A DNA stretch of 59,440 nucleotides from Gammaproteobacteria bacterium (lineage in GTDB: Bacteria > Pseudomonadota > Gammaproteobacteria > Natronospirales > REEB76), in NCBI GenBank assembly GCA_027315405.1, contig DAHUYB010000075.1, forward strand, positions 1 to 59,440, read 5' to 3'. A program made the position numbers and the translations under genes. Of the stretch, positions 58,064 through 59,440 are shown piece after piece (positions within the stretch are counted from its first letter, which is position 1; the number at the start of each line of letters is the position of its first letter). A model generated the notes under the pieces. The model worked only from the letters and a program-made list of their open reading frames with translations, had not been told where the DNA came from and ran no database searches.

Positions 58064-59440
58064 ATGGGGCGGGGGGGCGAGCGGAGCGATGCGCGCGTTC
58101 TGCGCACATCCAATGTCGTGGGCGACTATTTAAGGTTTTCGCAGCGCCTGTTCCGCAGGCGTTGTGCCAATGTTTTGCGGTGCCTTCTGCTGTCGTGGTT
58201 GTTGATCGCGGCACTCGTGTCCGGCGCCGCCTATGCCAGTAACTACATCTATGACGCCAACGGCCGGCTCGTGGCCGTCACCGCTCCCAGCGGCAGCGCT
58301 GTTGTTTACAGCTATGACGCGCTGGGCAACATCCTCAGCATCCAGCCGCTTGCCGTCGGGCAACTGGCGTTGTTTGTTTTCGATCCCCAACAGGGGACCG
58401 TTAGCACCCAAGTGACCATCCAAGGCAACGGCTTCAGTACCACGCCGAGCAGCAACACCGTCAAGTTCAATGGCAAGGCCACAACGGTGACCTCGGCCAC
58501 GACCTCGCAGCTTGTGGTCAAGGTACCGAGCGGCGCCACCACCGGGCCGATCTCGGTCACGGTGGGTTCCAACACCGTCACGAGCACCACCAATTTCGTG
58601 GTAGTCCAGGGGCCATATATCAGTGGCTTCAGTCCGGTGTTTGGTGATCCGGGTACGGCCGTCACAGTATCAGGCTCGAACCTGGATCCGGTTGCAAACG
58701 GCACCACACTTGCATTAGGGGGACTATTTCAACCCATCACGTCGGCCAGCAATACACAATTGACATTCACGGTACCCAGCGCCGACATAGGGTCCGGCCC
58801 GATTCAAGTCGGCACGCCCTATGGTCAGGCGATAACGGGCACAGATTTCATTGTGGTGCCAAGCGCAATCGGGGCCGCTAACGTGGCCGCAACCGCTCAG
58901 CTTGCGGCGAATGGGGCAACGAAAAGTCTCAATATCAATGCCGCCAACAAGTACGGCATCTTTGTGTTTAATGCTACCGCTGGCCAGTGGCTGAGCGTGC
59001 AATTAAGTTCCTTAGCCACGACACCCAGTGGTGGCACCGTGAGCTACTGGGTTTATTCTCCCATCAATGCACAGATTACTTCGGGCACAGTGTCTGCGAC
59101 AAGCAACATGTCCATCCATCTGCCGGTCATTCCGATCACCGGTACCTACCTGGTGGCTTTCGGTTCGGGGAGCGGCACGGTACAGGTTTCGGCGGTTCTG
59201 AAAGTAGATTCCACAGCCAACACCAATGGCACGAGTCTTGGGTTGGCAACGACGGTCACCTCACAGAGCATACGCTTCATTTTCCATGGGTCGATACACC
59301 AGAACCTAGCATTGGGGATCAGTAATTTGGTATTCACGCCGAGTTCAGAGCCGGGGGCATCGGTGTACATCTACAACCCGGACGGGAGCATGCTGACAAG
59401 CTTCAACTGTTATGCCGGTCCGGTGGGATGTGAAGAACCG
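58064..59440 (+). CDS. Secreted YD-repeat and IPT/TIG domain protein (5' part)
   Basis: A frame open from ATG 58064 to the window edge (459 codons, no stop). AAGGAG at 58052-58057 marks the start. The N-terminus has a basic stretch and a hydrophobic core ending AAYA, probably a signal peptide cleaved near residue 63. Next come two YD repeats (NYIYDANGRLVAVT and YSYDALGNILSI), as in Rhs proteins. Two IPT/TIG-like Ig-fold domains follow at about 105-185 (VTIQGNGF ... TGPISVTVGS) and about 188-265 (ISGFSPVFGDPGTAVTVSGSNL). A further beta-rich region after about 270 looks like a pre-peptidase C-terminal fold (YGIFVFNATAGQWLSVQLSS). The protein is probably long and exported, perhaps with Rhs-type repeats and a variable C-terminus beyond the edge. 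Confidence 0.82.
   Translation, partial: MGRGGERSDARVLRTSNVVGDYLRFSQRLFRRRCANVLRCLLLSWLLIAALVSGAAYASNYIYDANGRLVAVTAPSGSAVVYSYDALGNILSIQPLAVGQLALFVFDPQQGTVSTQVTIQGNGFSTTPSSNTVKFNGKATTVTSATTSQLVVKVPSGATTGPISVTVGSNTVTSTTNFVVVQGPYISGFSPVFGDPGTAVTVSGSNLDPVANGTTLALGGLFQPITSASNTQLTFTVPSADIGSGPIQVGTPYGQAITGTDFIVVPSAIGAANVAATAQLAANGATKSLNINAANKYGIFVFNATAGQWLSVQLSSLATTPSGGTVSYWVYSPINAQITSGTVSATSNMSIHLPVIPITGTYLVAFGSGSGTVQVSAVLKVDSTANTNGTSLGLATTVTSQSIRFIFHGSIHQNLALGISNLVFTPSSEPGASVYIYNPDGSMLTSFNCYAGPVGCEEP

Overview
The window reads as a chromosomal segment of a gammaproteobacterium. The evidence is gene content and order: ssrA-smpB beside ratA-rnfH, bamE divergent from fur, recN-nadK, hrcA-grpE-dnaK-dnaJ-dapB-carAB-greA-rlmE-ftsH-folP-glmM-tpiA-secG-tRNA-Leu, then a complete nuoA-N operon. 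I cannot name the genus. No insertion sequence, prophage or CRISPR array was seen.

Layout. 1-1.4 kb: a decayed phosphoglucomutase gene (minus). 1.4-4.7 kb: a DUF1249 gene, a lipoprotein with an internal duplication, and a coiled-coil protein. 4.7-6.9 kb: the periplasmic protease prc (minus). 6.9-9.7 kb: a long gene-free stretch, then exbB-exbD-tonB and a terminator. 9.9-19.8 kb: a fluoride-riboswitch operon. 19.8-25.7 kb: a lipoprotein, tmRNA, smpB, ratA, rnfH, bamE, fur, recN and nadK. 25.7-42.6 kb: the CIRCE-controlled chaperone genes and the housekeeping run. 42.6-57.8 kb: secG, tRNA-Leu(GAG) and nuoA-N. 57.9-59.4 kb: a possible c-di-GMP-type leader and the start of a secreted YD-repeat/IPT-TIG protein that runs off the right edge.

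The most notable system is at 9.9-19.8 kb. A clear crcB-motif (fluoride) riboswitch stands in front of a 36-codon leader ORF, six genes of a membrane complex related to hydrogenase-4, formate hydrogenlyase and complex I, the fluoride channel crcB, a DUF190 gene, an MFS transporter and a small helical protein. The RNA shows two mutually exclusive pairings: one strand can form the aptamer pseudoknot or mask the ribosome binding site of the leader ORF. The catalytic subunit has lost all four cysteines that hold the [NiFe] centre, while the iron-sulfur cysteines of the small subunit and the glutamate and lysine residues of both antiporter-like subunits are kept. I infer an energy-converting hydrogenase-related (Ehr-type) redox-driven ion pump, not a hydrogenase, made when fluoride is present. 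One possible purpose is to support membrane potential for CrcB-mediated fluoride exit.

The second half is conserved housekeeping: heat-shock control (HrcA/CIRCE over grpE, dnaK and dnaJ), lysine, pyrimidine, folate and cell-wall precursor enzymes, FtsH, and the proton-pumping NADH dehydrogenase. Two complex I-type machines therefore lie within 50 kb: the standard nuo operon and the fluoride-linked one.
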